Part shown: piece after piece, positions 25,513 to 34,054 of the stretch
Layout: the number at the start of each line of letters is the position of its first letter
How positions within the stretch are numbered: the stretch's first letter is position 1
Origin: Brevibacterium yomogidense
GTDB lineage: Bacteria > Actinomycetota > Actinomycetes > Actinomycetales > Brevibacteriaceae
Length of the DNA stretch: 64,000 nucleotides
Assembly (NCBI RefSeq): GCF_016107685.1
Contig: NZ_JABASY010000004.1
Coordinates: forward strand, 1 to 64,000
Reading direction: 5' to 3'
Position numbers and translations under genes: made by a program
The notes under the pieces: generated by a model
Told to the model about the DNA's origin: nothing
What the model saw: the letters and a program-made list of their open reading frames with translations, nothing else
The model's database searches: none

Positions 25513-27098
25513 GCTTCCTCACCTCCTGCAGTGCGTGCGGTGGTTCCGGCATCGGCAGCCGCCTGGGCCTCGAATTCGGCCCGCGCCTTCTCGACGCGGT
25601 CCAGGCTCTTCGCGGGCCAGGGAATGATGCTGACGAGGAACGACAGGTACGCGAGGCCCGCGATGAGGCCCCAGCCGAAGATCAGCAGGTGCCACGTCGG
25701 GTAGCCCTCGTAGCCTTCCTGCGCGTACACCATCATCTGCTGGATCAGCATGAAGCCCAGCACGACAGGGGTGATGACGGACACGCAGATGATCCAGATC
25801 GGTCCCAGCTTGAACGAGGACACACCGTTCAGGTGGTCGCGCAGCTTCGGCAGGCCGAGCAGCAGCCAGCCGACCGCGATGACCGAGGTGAGCGCCACCC
25901 CCACGATGCCCAGGTTGTTGGTGAACGCGTCGATCGTGTCGAGGACGCTCAGCCCCGTGGCCGTCGGCATGATGAGGATCGACACGACCGCCATGAGACC
26001 GCCCACGACGATGGTGGAGGTCCGCTCGCTGATGCCCGTCTTGTCCGCGATCGCGGAGATGGGCACCTGGATGATCGACACGAGCGACGTGAGGCCCGCG
26101 AAGATCAGCGACAGGAAGAACAGCACGCCGAAGATCGCACCGCCGGGCATCTCGCTGATGATCGTGGGGAACGCGATGAAGGCGAGGCCCACACCGTTGC
26201 TCACCACTTCGTCGACACCCACACCCGCCGTGTGCGCCATGAAGCCCAGTGCGGCGAAGACGCCCACACCGGCGAGCATCTCGAAGCTGGAGTTCGCGAA
26301 GCCCACCACCAGGCCGGAGCCCGTGAGGTTCGTCTTCCGCTTGAGGTACGACGCATACGTGAGCATGATGCCGAACATGATCGACAGCGAGAAGAAGATC
26401 TGGCCGTAGGCGGCAATCCACACCGTCGGGTTCGCGAGTGCGCCCCAGTCCGGTGTGAAGAGCGCGTCGAGGCCGTCGATCGCACCCGGGAGGAACAGGG
26501 CGCGCACCACCAGGATCGCGAAGATGATGACGAGCAGCGGCACGAAGACGTTCGAGAAGCGCGCGATGCCGGCCTGCACACCGGCGAAGAGGACGACAAG
26601 GCAGAGGATCCACACGATGATCAGCGGGATCATCACGCCCGGAACGAACGTGCCGGACAGCCCTGCCTCACCGCTCTGCTGGAGGTACTCGCCGATGAAG
26701 AAGCCCTCGGGGTCGTCTCCCCACGACTGCGTGAGCGAGAAGCCGGTGAAGGAGATCGCCCAGGCGACGATCACGGCGTAGTAGATGCCGATGAAGGTGG
26801 CGATGCCGGTCTTGAACCAGCCGATCGGCTCCGCTGCCCGATGGAGGGAGCGGTAGGCCAGAGGGGCGGACGACCGTGAGCGGTGACCGATCGCGTACAC
26901 CATGAAGAGGAGCGGGATGCCCGCGGTGAGGAGTGCGACCAGGTAGGGGATGATGAACGCGCCGCCACCGCTTTCATAGGCCACGTAGGGGAAGCGCCAG
27001 ATGTTCCCCAGGCCGATCGCGGATCCGATCGCGGCCATGATGAAGGCGGTGCGGCTCACGAACACCTGGCGCTGAGGCGCCTGTGTTGCCGACGACAT
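25509..27098 (-). CDS. metP: Neurotransmitter:sodium symporter family amino acid transporter (MetP-like)
   Basis: A 529-residue Na-coupled transporter with eleven or twelve membrane segments. The family signature lies in the first helix: FIMAAIGSAIGLGNIWRFPY, the sodium and substrate site. Further conserved parts are SNVFVPLLVIIFAILVVRAL and FFSLSIMFGIMLTYASY. The adjacent MetS-type small subunit suggests methionine or alanine uptake. The end is cytoplasmic, Glu/Ala/Thr-rich. AAGGA precedes the ATG. It is divergent from cysS, a cysteine-related gene, though a regulatory link is not shown. Confidence 0.88.
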   Translation of the reverse strand: MSSATQAPQRQVFVSRTAFIMAAIGSAIGLGNIWRFPYVAYESGGGAFIIPYLVALLTAGIPLLFMVYAIGHRSRSSAPLAYRSLHRAAEPIGWFKTGIATFIGIYYAVIVAWAISFTGFSLTQSWGDDPEGFFIGEYLQQSGEAGLSGTFVPGVMIPLIIVWILCLVVLFAGVQAGIARFSNVFVPLLVIIFAILVVRALFLPGAIDGLDALFTPDWGALANPTVWIAAYGQIFFSLSIMFGIMLTYASYLKRKTNLTGSGLVVGFANSSFEMLAGVGVFAALGFMAHTAGVGVDEVVSNGVGLAFIAFPTIISEMPGGAIFGVLFFLSLIFAGLTSLVSIIQVPISAIADKTGISERTSTIVVGGLMAVVSILIMPTATGLSVLDTIDAFTNNLGIVGVALTSVIAVGWLLLGLPKLRDHLNGVSSFKLGPIWIICVSVITPVVLGFMLIQQMMVYAQEGYEGYPTWHLLIFGWGLIAGLAYLSFLVSIIPWPAKSLDRVEKARAEFEAQAAADAGTTARTAGGEEA

Positions 27099-27252
27099 GA
27101 GGTGGTCCTTTCGTACGAGTGCGTCACTGCACTGAGAACCGCAGTTTAAGACACTCCTGGGTAATCTGTGAGAGTTCTGACAGAAGTGTGGCGTGGATCA
27201 CCCGAAATGTTGTATGTGTTCGCGCAGGGAGGCCGTGGGGTCGTCCTCTCGG

Positions 27253-27258
27253 TAGACT
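27253..27258 (+). promoter_or_regulatory. -10 box TAGACT of cysS
   Basis: TAGACT ends 7 nt before the GTG start at 27266 and no ribosome-binding sequence is present, a clear leaderless arrangement. Confidence 0.55.
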
Positions 27259-27265
27259 TGCGGGC

Positions 27266-28765
27266 GTGATACGACTGCACAGCACTGCCACCGGCGATCT
27301 CATCCCCCTCGACCCCGTCCGCGACGGCGAGGTGGGGATCTACGTCTGTGGTGCCACGGTGCAGGGCGCCCCCCACATCGGGCACATGCGCTCCGCGGTC
27401 GTCTTCGACCAGCTGCGTCGGTGGCTCACGTATCGGGGGCTGCGGGTGACGCTGGTGCGCAACACGACGGACATCGACGACAAGATCCTCACGAAGTCCA
27501 TCGAGGAGGATCGCACGTGGTGGGCGCACGCCTACTACTACGAGCGGGTGTTCACGGCCGCGTACGACGCGATGAATGTGCTGCCCCCCAGCTACGAGCC
27601 GCGCGCGACGGGGCACATCCCGGAGATGGTCGCGCTCATCCAGCGACTCATCGACGCAGGTCACGCCTACACCGCGGACGACGGCTCCGGCGACGTGTAC
27701 TTCGACGTGCGGTCGTGGGCGCGCTACGGCGCACTCACCCACCAGAGCGTCGACGACATGTCGGACGCCGCGGACGCGGATCCCCGGGGCAAGCGCGACG
27801 TCCGCGACTTCGCCCTGTGGAAGGGCCACAAGGCCGGGGAGCCGGACACCGCATCGTGGCCCGCGCCGTGGGGCCGCGGTCGGCCCGGCTGGCACATCGA
27901 GTGCTCCGCCATGTCCACGAAGTACCTGGGCGCGGAGTTCGACATCCACGGCGGCGGCCTCGACCTGAGGTTCCCGCATCACGAGAACGAGATGGCCCAG
28001 TCGAACGCCGCCGGCGACGCCTTCGCGCGCATCTGGATGCATTCGGGACTGCTCAACGTGGGCGGCGACAAGATGTCGAAGTCGCTGGGCAACTCCGTGT
28101 TCGCCCACGATCTCTTCGACCAGTTCCCGACCGTCGTCCTCCGCTACTTCCTGTCCACCGCCCATTACCGGTCGGTCCTCGAATTCACCCCCAGTCTGGT
28201 GGAGAAGCAGCAGACCGCGTTCGACAAGCTGTCCGGTTTCATCACCCGGGCGCGGGAGGCGCTGGGCGCAGACGCGCCCGCCGTGCCCGAGGCCGCGGTC
28301 GGCTACCACCACCGCGTCACCGACGTGCCGGACGAGTTCGCCCAGGCGATGGACGACGACCTGTCGATCCCGCGCGCCCTGGCGAGTGTGTTCTCCACCG
28401 TGCGGGACGGGGCGCAGCTCGTGGGCGCCGCGAAGAACGACGACCTCGACGACACCGGGCGTGCCCGTCTGGGGACTCTGCTCGCGCAGGTCGAACTCAT
28501 GCTCGACATTCTGGGTGTGAATCCCACCGACCCGGCGTGGGCGGCTGCGGCGACCGGGGCCTCGGCAGCGGACGCATCCGGCGGGGACGATCCAGCGCGG
28601 ACGGCGCTCGACGGGCTGGTCGACCTCGTCGCACGCCAGCGGCTCGACGCCAAGGCGGCGAAGGACTTCGCCACCGCAGACGCACTGCGGGACCAGCTGC
28701 GGGCCGTGGGCGTGCTCATCGAGGACACCCCGGACGGATACCGCTACGACCTGGCCCGGGACTGA
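27266..28765 (+). CDS. cysS: Cysteinyl-tRNA synthetase
   Basis: A 499-residue class I synthetase that charges tRNA-Cys. It has the zinc Cys in IYVCGATVQ, the HIGH motif GAPHIGHM (His37-His40), WHIECSAMS, and KMSKSLGN near residue 268. The C-terminal anticodon part is extended by an Ala/Gly/Asp-rich insert (around WAAAATGASAADASGGDDP), making it about 30 residues longer than usual. It directly precedes rlmB, the usual actinobacterial pair. GTG 27266 is preferred over upstream starts because the family begins at IRLHSTATG. Confidence 0.95.
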   Translation: MIRLHSTATGDLIPLDPVRDGEVGIYVCGATVQGAPHIGHMRSAVVFDQLRRWLTYRGLRVTLVRNTTDIDDKILTKSIEEDRTWWAHAYYYERVFTAAYDAMNVLPPSYEPRATGHIPEMVALIQRLIDAGHAYTADDGSGDVYFDVRSWARYGALTHQSVDDMSDAADADPRGKRDVRDFALWKGHKAGEPDTASWPAPWGRGRPGWHIECSAMSTKYLGAEFDIHGGGLDLRFPHHENEMAQSNAAGDAFARIWMHSGLLNVGGDKMSKSLGNSVFAHDLFDQFPTVVLRYFLSTAHYRSVLEFTPSLVEKQQTAFDKLSGFITRAREALGADAPAVPEAAVGYHHRVTDVPDEFAQAMDDDLSIPRALASVFSTVRDGAQLVGAAKNDDLDDTGRARLGTLLAQVELMLDILGVNPTDPAWAAAATGASAADASGGDDPARTALDGLVDLVARQRLDAKAAKDFATADALRDQLRAVGVLIEDTPDGYRYDLARD

Positions 28766-28812
28766 CCCGGCGACCAGCTGACTTTCCTCCAACCCTCCGA
28801 AGAGGAGACACC

Positions 28813-29769
28813 ATGCCACCCAAGCCACGCAGCGGAGCAGTCCGCAAATCCAAGAAGGGCCCGACGAAGGGCACGGGCGGCCTCGGCCGTCGCAAGCTCG
28901 AAGGCAAGGGCCCCACGCCCAAGGCCGAGGACCGGCCGTACCACAAGGCGTACAAGAGCGAGCACGACAAGCAGAAGGAACAGCGCAAGCAGCAGTCGAA
29001 CCGGCGGAAGAAGGAGGCCGGCAAGGACACCGTCGCCGGCCGCAACGCCGTCCTCGAAGCGCTGCGCGAAGGCGTTCCCGCCACGGCCCTCTACGTCGTG
29101 GGACGTCCGGACGTCGACGACCGGATGAAGGAAGCGGTCTCGATCGCAGCCGAACGGGGCATCGTCATGCTCGAGGCGAGCAAGGCGGACCTGGACCGGC
29201 TCACGGACGGCGCGATTCACCAGAGCATCGCGCTGCAGGTGCCCCCGTACGAGTACGCGGACCCGAACGACCTGCTGAAGCGTGCCGCCGGACGGCTGGA
29301 GACGCCGCTGCTGGTGGCGCTCGACGGCATCACGGACCCGCGCAACCTGGGCGCGATCGTGCGGTCGACCGCTGCGTTCGGCGGACACGGCGTCATCGTG
29401 CCCGAACGCCGCGCAGCTTCCATGACCGCAGCCGCATGGAAGACGTCCGCGGGTGCCGCCGCACGCATCCCCGTCGCCCAGGTCGTCAACCTGGTCCGTA
29501 CCCTGCAGGACCTCAAGAAGCAGGGCGTGTTCGTGCTGGGCCTCGACATGGACGGCGACGTGTCCCTGCCCGGACTGGAACTGGCGGACGCGCCGGTCTG
29601 CCTGGTGGTGGGCTCCGAGGGCAAGGGCCTGTCCCGCCTGGTCCGCGAAGCGTGCGACCAGATCGTGTCGATCCCGATCGTCGCGTCGACCGAATCGCTG
29701 AACGCGGGAGTCGCCGCCGCAGTGAGCCTGTACGAGATCGCCAGGGTGAGGGGCGCCGGCCGCAGCTGA
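28813..29769 (+). CDS. rlmB: 23S rRNA (guanosine-2'-O)-methyltransferase RlmB
   Basis: A 318-residue SpoU/TrmH-type enzyme that methylates G2251 of 23S rRNA. After a basic, disordered N-terminus (residues 1-75, Lys/Arg-rich, RNA-binding) comes the substrate-binding domain (VAGRNAVLEALREGVPA). The knotted methyltransferase follows: DGITDPRNLGAIVRSTAAF, VVGSEGKGLSRLVREACD and IPIVASTESLNAGVAAAV. AAGAGGAGAC precedes the ATG. It follows cysS by 47 bp, probably in the same transcript. Confidence 0.94.
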   Translation: MPPKPRSGAVRKSKKGPTKGTGGLGRRKLEGKGPTPKAEDRPYHKAYKSEHDKQKEQRKQQSNRRKKEAGKDTVAGRNAVLEALREGVPATALYVVGRPDVDDRMKEAVSIAAERGIVMLEASKADLDRLTDGAIHQSIALQVPPYEYADPNDLLKRAAGRLETPLLVALDGITDPRNLGAIVRSTAAFGGHGVIVPERRAASMTAAAWKTSAGAAARIPVAQVVNLVRTLQDLKKQGVFVLGLDMDGDVSLPGLELADAPVCLVVGSEGKGLSRLVREACDQIVSIPIVASTESLNAGVAAAVSLYEIARVRGAGRS

Positions 29770-29889
29770 GTGTGGGGTCTGGCCGGCGGGTGCTGGGCGG
29801 GCCGGCTGGGTCGGCGCGGAGTCGGGCTGGCGGAGCGTGTGGGCAGGCGTTCCGGCGCCCCACCTACGACAGTTCTTGCCAGCTGCGAC

Positions 29890-29935
29890 TTCCCTCGCCA
29901 GCTACAGCAAAGCAGCGTTGTAGCTGGCGAGGGAA
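29890..29935. repeat. Perfect 17-bp hairpin at the edge of the accessory segment
   Basis: TTCCCTCGCCAGCTACA (29890-29906) pairs perfectly with 29919-29935 around a 12-nt loop. Partial extra copies flank it (TTGCCAGCTGCGACTT before, ACTTGTAGTTCGCGAG after), so the palindrome is part of a larger repeat. It lies 120 nt after rlmB, with no T-run. The 320 bp from 29770 to 30089 otherwise hold only the Fic promoter. Confidence 0.7.
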
Positions 29936-30012
29936 CTTGTAGTTCGCGAGGGCGCCATGGCGCAGATGAGCGCCGCAGCGAGGGTGAGCAGCGTGAGGAC
30001 ATGTCACAATCA

Positions 30013-30061
30013 TTGACACGCCTCGATGACGTGTTAAGTTCTGGACAGATTTTTAACATGT
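30013..30061 (+). promoter_or_regulatory. Fic promoter/operator element, copy 1
   Basis: The 49-bp element contains TTGACA (30013-30018), a 16-bp spacer and TAAGTT (30035-30040), a plausible promoter. Over it lies an inverted repeat: ACGTGTTAA (30029-30037) and TTAACATGT (30053-30061). TTGACACG resembles a third half-site. The same element with identical spacing recurs after the fic gene (31209-31257), strongly suggesting a specific operator, perhaps for the helix-turn-helix domain of the Fic protein. Confidence 0.65.
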
Positions 30062-30089
30062 CTTCTGGTTGCGGCGAAAGGCTTCACAC

Positions 30090-31172
30090 GTGGGCTGGAG
30101 TCCTGATGTTCCCTACAACGACCTGCCGCCGCTGCCGCCGGTCGATGTGGACCTCGAGCCCAAGGCAGTGCTGAAGGAAACCATCGAGGCGCGGGCCGCG
30201 CTGGCAACACTCGCTCAGGCGGGGCAGTTGCTGCCCAATCCCAATGTGCTGATCCATGCTGTACCGCTGCTCGAGGCGCAGGCGAGTTCTGAGATCGAGA
30301 ACATCGTGACGACGGCGGACGAGCTCTTCAAGCATGCTGAGTTCGGCGGCGGTGATCATGCGGCGAAGGAGGCTCTTCGCTACCGGAGTGCCTTGTTCGC
30401 GGGGGTCGCGGCGATTCGTGATCGGCCGCTGACGGGTGAGGCCGCTGGTCGAATATGTACGGAGCTTCAAGGTCGAGTGATGGACGTTCGCTCGACCCCT
30501 GGCACTCGGATCGCGAATCCCACGACTGGGGAGGTGGTGTACGCGCCGCCTGAAGGTGCCGATGTCATCCGCCAGAAGCTCGCTGCATGGGAGCGTTTCG
30601 TGCATGCCGATGACGATCTCGATCCTCTGGTGCGAATGGCGGTGGCGCACTACCAGTTCGAGGCGATACACCCCTTCCATGACGGGAATGGAAGGACGGG
30701 GCGTGTCATCAACATCCTGATGCTGATCGAATCTGGAGTGCTCCACGATCCGATTCTGTATTTGTCGCGAGCGATCATCGCTCGAAAGAGCGATTACTAT
30801 CGCCTGCTGCGTGCTGTGACGGCAGAGGGCGCATGGGTGGAGTGGATTCTGTACATGCTTGATGTGGTCCGGGAATCGGCGGTCTCGACGACGAAGAAGA
30901 TCGGAGCGATCCGTGCGTGTCAGGACGACATCGGGGAGCGCGCGCGGGCTGCGACCAATGGCGGGCGCGATGCGCGGTTCCTCGACGTTCTGTTCGAGCA
31001 GCCGTACTGCCGCATCGCTACGGTCGTCGAGCGCTGCGAGGTGTCTCGTCAGACTGCTTCGTCATGGCTGCATGCGCTCGTCCGTGCGGGGCTGCTGAGT
31101 GAGGCCCGGGTGGGCCGAGAGACACTGTTCGTCAACAGCGAGTTCTTTGAGGTGCTGGTGCGGTCCGAGTGA
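30090..31172 (+). CDS. Fic family protein (AMP-transferase) with C-terminal winged helix
   Basis: A 360-residue protein. The N-terminal part (WSPDVPYNDLPPLPP) and helical Fic_N region carry the class II inhibitory motif SSEIEN (residues 66-71), which blocks ATP binding. The catalytic motif HPFHDGNGRTGR begins at His194. The C-terminus is a winged helix-turn-helix (VVERCEVSRQTASSWLHALVRAG). Fic enzymes transfer AMP to target proteins; this layout is often autoregulatory. GTG 30090 fits family N-termini better than TTG 30069. The gene is flanked by two copies of a 49-bp element. Confidence 0.9.
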   Translation: MGWSPDVPYNDLPPLPPVDVDLEPKAVLKETIEARAALATLAQAGQLLPNPNVLIHAVPLLEAQASSEIENIVTTADELFKHAEFGGGDHAAKEALRYRSALFAGVAAIRDRPLTGEAAGRICTELQGRVMDVRSTPGTRIANPTTGEVVYAPPEGADVIRQKLAAWERFVHADDDLDPLVRMAVAHYQFEAIHPFHDGNGRTGRVINILMLIESGVLHDPILYLSRAIIARKSDYYRLLRAVTAEGAWVEWILYMLDVVRESAVSTTKKIGAIRACQDDIGERARAATNGGRDARFLDVLFEQPYCRIATVVERCEVSRQTASSWLHALVRAGLLSEARVGRETLFVNSEFFEVLVRSE

Positions 31173-31208
31173 CCCCGTGGGCGACGGCGCGGCGACGTGT
31201 GAAGTCCG

Positions 31209-31257
31209 TTGACACGTCAGTGGGACGTGTTAAGTTTTTGCCGAATTTTTAACACGT
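31209..31257 (+). promoter_or_regulatory. Fic promoter/operator element, copy 2
   Basis: The element repeats copy 1 with identical spacing: TTGACACG (31209-31216), 8 bp, ACGTGTTAAGTT (31225-31236), 9 bp, TTTTTAACACGT (31246-31257). The inverted repeat ACGTGTTAA/TTAACACGT is perfect here. It points towards the thiolase-like gene at 31407 and may place it under the same control, or it may mark the right edge of a fic cassette. A further TTTGACGTGTGAG lies near 31279. Confidence 0.6.
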
Positions 31258-31406
31258 CCCCCTCATGTGTCAGATCTTTTGACGTGTGAGCATGCGCGCG
31301 TGTCGTCGCGCGCAGCGCTGGGCCACGTGACGCGCAGCACTGAGCCTGGTCTCGTGTGCGCTACGATCGCTCCCATGCTGATCGAACGATTACTAGGAGC
31401 CGGTAC

Positions 31407-32564
31407 GTGAGCATCCGCGGCCAAGCGATGATCGCGGGGGCGTTCGAACACCCTCTGCGCAAGATCCCCGACACCTCGATCCCCCGACTGCACGCGGAAG
31501 TAGCCACCGGCGCACTTGCCGATGCGGGCCTCACGTTCGCAGACGTCGACGCGTACTTCTGCGCCGGCGACGCTCCCGGGTTCGGCCCCCTGTCGATGGC
31601 CGACTACATGGGGCTGAACCTCACGTACGTCGACTCGACCGACATCGGCGGCTCCTCCTACGTCGCGCACATCGGGCACGCGGCCGCGGCGATCGCGGCG
31701 GGCAAGTGCGAGGTCGCGCTCGTGACGCTCGCGGGCCTGCCGCTGCAGGGCCCCGCGTTCTCCGCGATGAACGACCGCGCCCCCGAATACGCCTTCGAGA
31801 ACGTGTTCGGCACGACGACGCCAGCGATGTACGCGCTCGCCGCTCAGCGGCACATGCACGAGTACGGCACGACCAGTGAGCAGCTCGCAGAGGTGAAGGT
31901 CGCCGCGTCCCTCCACGCCCAGCACAACCCCCACGCGCTGCTGCAGAAGGTCGTCACCGTCGAGGACGTGCTCAGCTCGCCCCTCATCGCAGACCCCCTG
32001 CACCGCCTGGACTGCTGCGTCATCACCGACGGCGGGGGAGCGGTCGTCGTCGTGAGCCCGGAGGTCGCGAAGCGGCTGAATCGCCAGTCCGTCGCCGTCC
32101 TGGGTCACGGCGAGGCCCCCAAGACCGCAGCCGCGGGCCGCATCGACCTCACCCACACCGGGGCCGTGTGGTCCGGTCCGCCCGCTTTCGCCGAGGCCGG
32201 GGTCACCCACGCGGACATCGACTACGCCTCGATCTACGACTCGTTCACCATCACCGTCGTCGAAACGCTCGAAGACCTGGGCTTCTGCGAGAAGGGCCAG
32301 GGCGGTGCGTTCGTCGCATCCGGCGCGCTGCGCGCCCCCGATGGTGGTCTGCCGTTCAACACGGACGGCGGCGGTCTGTGCAACAACCACCCCGTCAACC
32401 GCGGGGGAATGACGAAGATCCTCGAAGCCGTCCGACAACTGCGCGGGGAAGCGCACCCGGCGGTGCAGGTGCCCGACTGCGACATCGCACTGGCCCACGG
32501 CACCGGAGGCTCATTGGGGACCCGGATGGGTTCCGCGACACTCATCCTCGGACGGGAGGCGTGA
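31407..32564 (+). CDS. Thiolase-fold protein (SCP-x/Ltp2 type), probable aldolase or acyltransferase subunit
   Basis: A 385-residue protein of the lipid-transfer thiolase branch. Where true thiolases carry the nucleophilic Cys there is STDIGGSSYVAHIGHA with Ser and Tyr; the late motifs GLCNNHPVNRGG and LAHGTGGSLGTRMG are present. Ltp2-type relatives lack the Cys, pair with a DUF35 protein and act as retro-aldolases on steroid side-chain CoA esters. The next gene is such a DUF35 protein. The GTG at 31407 has AGGAG seven bases upstream; TACGAT at 31362-31367 is a possible -10 box. Confidence 0.78.
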   Translation: MSIRGQAMIAGAFEHPLRKIPDTSIPRLHAEVATGALADAGLTFADVDAYFCAGDAPGFGPLSMADYMGLNLTYVDSTDIGGSSYVAHIGHAAAAIAAGKCEVALVTLAGLPLQGPAFSAMNDRAPEYAFENVFGTTTPAMYALAAQRHMHEYGTTSEQLAEVKVAASLHAQHNPHALLQKVVTVEDVLSSPLIADPLHRLDCCVITDGGGAVVVVSPEVAKRLNRQSVAVLGHGEAPKTAAAGRIDLTHTGAVWSGPPAFAEAGVTHADIDYASIYDSFTITVVETLEDLGFCEKGQGGAFVASGALRAPDGGLPFNTDGGGLCNNHPVNRGGMTKILEAVRQLRGEAHPAVQVPDCDIALAHGTGGSLGTRMGSATLILGREA

Positions 32565-33022
32565 TGACTCAGAAGCGCAACGAGGCGACGACCGTGGGTC
32601 GGGTCGGCAGCGATCTGCCGGCGCCCACGCCGCCCATCAACGTGGACACCGCGGGATTCTGGCAGGCGACGACTGAGGGTCGGCTGCTGTTCACCCGATG
32701 CGATTCGTGCAGCGAGCCCACCTGGTATCCGCGGGAGTTCTGCCCGCACTGCGGGACGCTCGACGTCACGTGGGAGGAGGCGTCCGGGCGGGGACAGATC
32801 CACAGCTTCACGGTGGTGCGTCGCGGTGGGCTGGGCCCCTACGCGGGCCCGACCCCCTACGTGCTCGCGTACGTCGAGCTCGACGAGGGTGTGCGCATGA
32901 TGACGAACATCGTCGACGTCGACGAAGCGGACCTGCGGATCGGGCTCCCCGTGGCTGTCGTGTTCCACGCGACCGACGGGGCGGCCGCGCTTCCGCGATT
33001 CACGCCGTGTCCCACGGAGTGA
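32564..33022 (+). CDS. DUF35 OB-fold protein with rubredoxin-like zinc ribbon
   Basis: A 152-residue protein with the zinc ribbon CDSCSEPTWYPREFCPHC (four Cys) followed by an OB-fold (GRGQIHSFTVVRR, PYVLAYVELDEGVRMMTNI). DUF35 proteins are obligatory partners of thiolase-like enzymes and help bind acyl-CoA. Its ATG overlaps the stop of the thiolase-like gene (TGATG), so the two are made together. The substrate is unknown. Confidence 0.85.
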   Translation: MTQKRNEATTVGRVGSDLPAPTPPINVDTAGFWQATTEGRLLFTRCDSCSEPTWYPREFCPHCGTLDVTWEEASGRGQIHSFTVVRRGGLGPYAGPTPYVLAYVELDEGVRMMTNIVDVDEADLRIGLPVAVVFHATDGAAALPRFTPCPTE

Positions 33023-33168
33023 TCGTCTTCCGCCTCGCAGTCGCGGTAGCGACCTAGTGTTGTTGGTCAAGACGTTATAGTCACTACCCGGGAGTGAAGG
33101 AACCGGCCCTGCGCCTGCACGATGGGTGGTATCGAAGCAACCATCCAGCAGAAAAGCGACTCGTTCCA

Positions 33169-33558
33169 ATGGTCCACGCTGACGTCCCACTGATGACACC
33201 GTCTCGTCACCGACGTGATCGACGATGGCCGACCCATCGCCCAAGTAGCCACCGAAGACATCGCCCGCTCAACGCTGACGAAATGGGTCCACGCTACCGG
33301 GCAGGCGGCCCCGAAGGGCTCGAAGACCGCTCCAGGGCACCCGCAGCCCGTCTATCGATCGAAGCGATCGAACTGATCGATGCCTTCTGCCGCGTTCCGC
33401 CCGCCGTATTCACACCGAACTGCTCATCCGTGGCTACCAGTGCTGCGTGCACACCGTCTCCCGGTGGCTGAAATGCCTCGGCATCGCCAAACGGCGCGAT
33501 CTCGACCTCAACGGGGAAAACAACCGGCAACCCGAACCGATCACCGCCCAGGCCCCCT
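33169..33558 (+). pseudogene. Decayed IS481-family transposase, N-terminal part
   Basis: Fragments in three frames match the IS481 N-terminal pattern in order: MVHADVPL (from 33169), VTDVIDDGRPIAQVA, IARSTLTKWV, YRAGGPEGLEDRS and HTVSRWLKCLGIAKRRDLD, then LNGENNRQPEPITAQ. At least three frameshifts are needed and the catalytic DDE half is missing. Upstream bases 33050-33168 probably belong to the same remnant. It is inactive and marks past insertion in this accessory segment. Confidence 0.8.
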
Positions 33559-34054
33559 GCTGCGGGCGGGACCGGGGGGTCTAAGAATCCGCCCCGGATA
33601 TTGCCGGGTGCGCCGACTGTGAGGTGTTGGCTGCACGGAGCCAGCATGCATGGGGTGGCTAGTTTGGATGTGCGCAGCGACCGGCTGTGCTGGTCACGCG
33701 ATATGGCTGGTTCGTACGCGCCGGGTGCAGCTCTTCGTGTGGTCGGGACTGCCTGTACGCACGCGCGCAGGGGAGAGCTCAGGGACTTCGAGGGTTGTGC
33801 TGAGGTGGCAAGCAGGCGGCCGGCCAGCGGCGCTGTTTCTTATACGGCAGGTACAAGAATAGGTGGGCGGACGGGAGGGCTCGCAGACCTTGTGGTGAGA
33901 TCTCATGCGATATGAGTGGCGGGTCTGCTTCGGCGGGAGAAGGGCCCTTCGGTGCTCGCGCATGGCTAGGAGGCGGGCACGGTGGCGGCTCGAGTGCTTT
34001 TTTCTTCACACGAGCTCGCGGAGTGGTCGAGTCTGGGCGATGTTGGCGGTGGCT
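33559..34054. other. About 500 bp without a supported gene
   Basis: This stretch follows the transposase remnant. It has short open frames on both strands, none with family motifs, ribosome sites or plausible composition. It reads like decayed or spacer DNA up to the end of the convergent tetR gene. Confidence 0.5.

Noticed and set aside
33601..33915. 104-codon frame in the gap after the transposase remnant
   Set aside because: No ribosome site, unusual Cys/Trp/His content and no recognisable domain.
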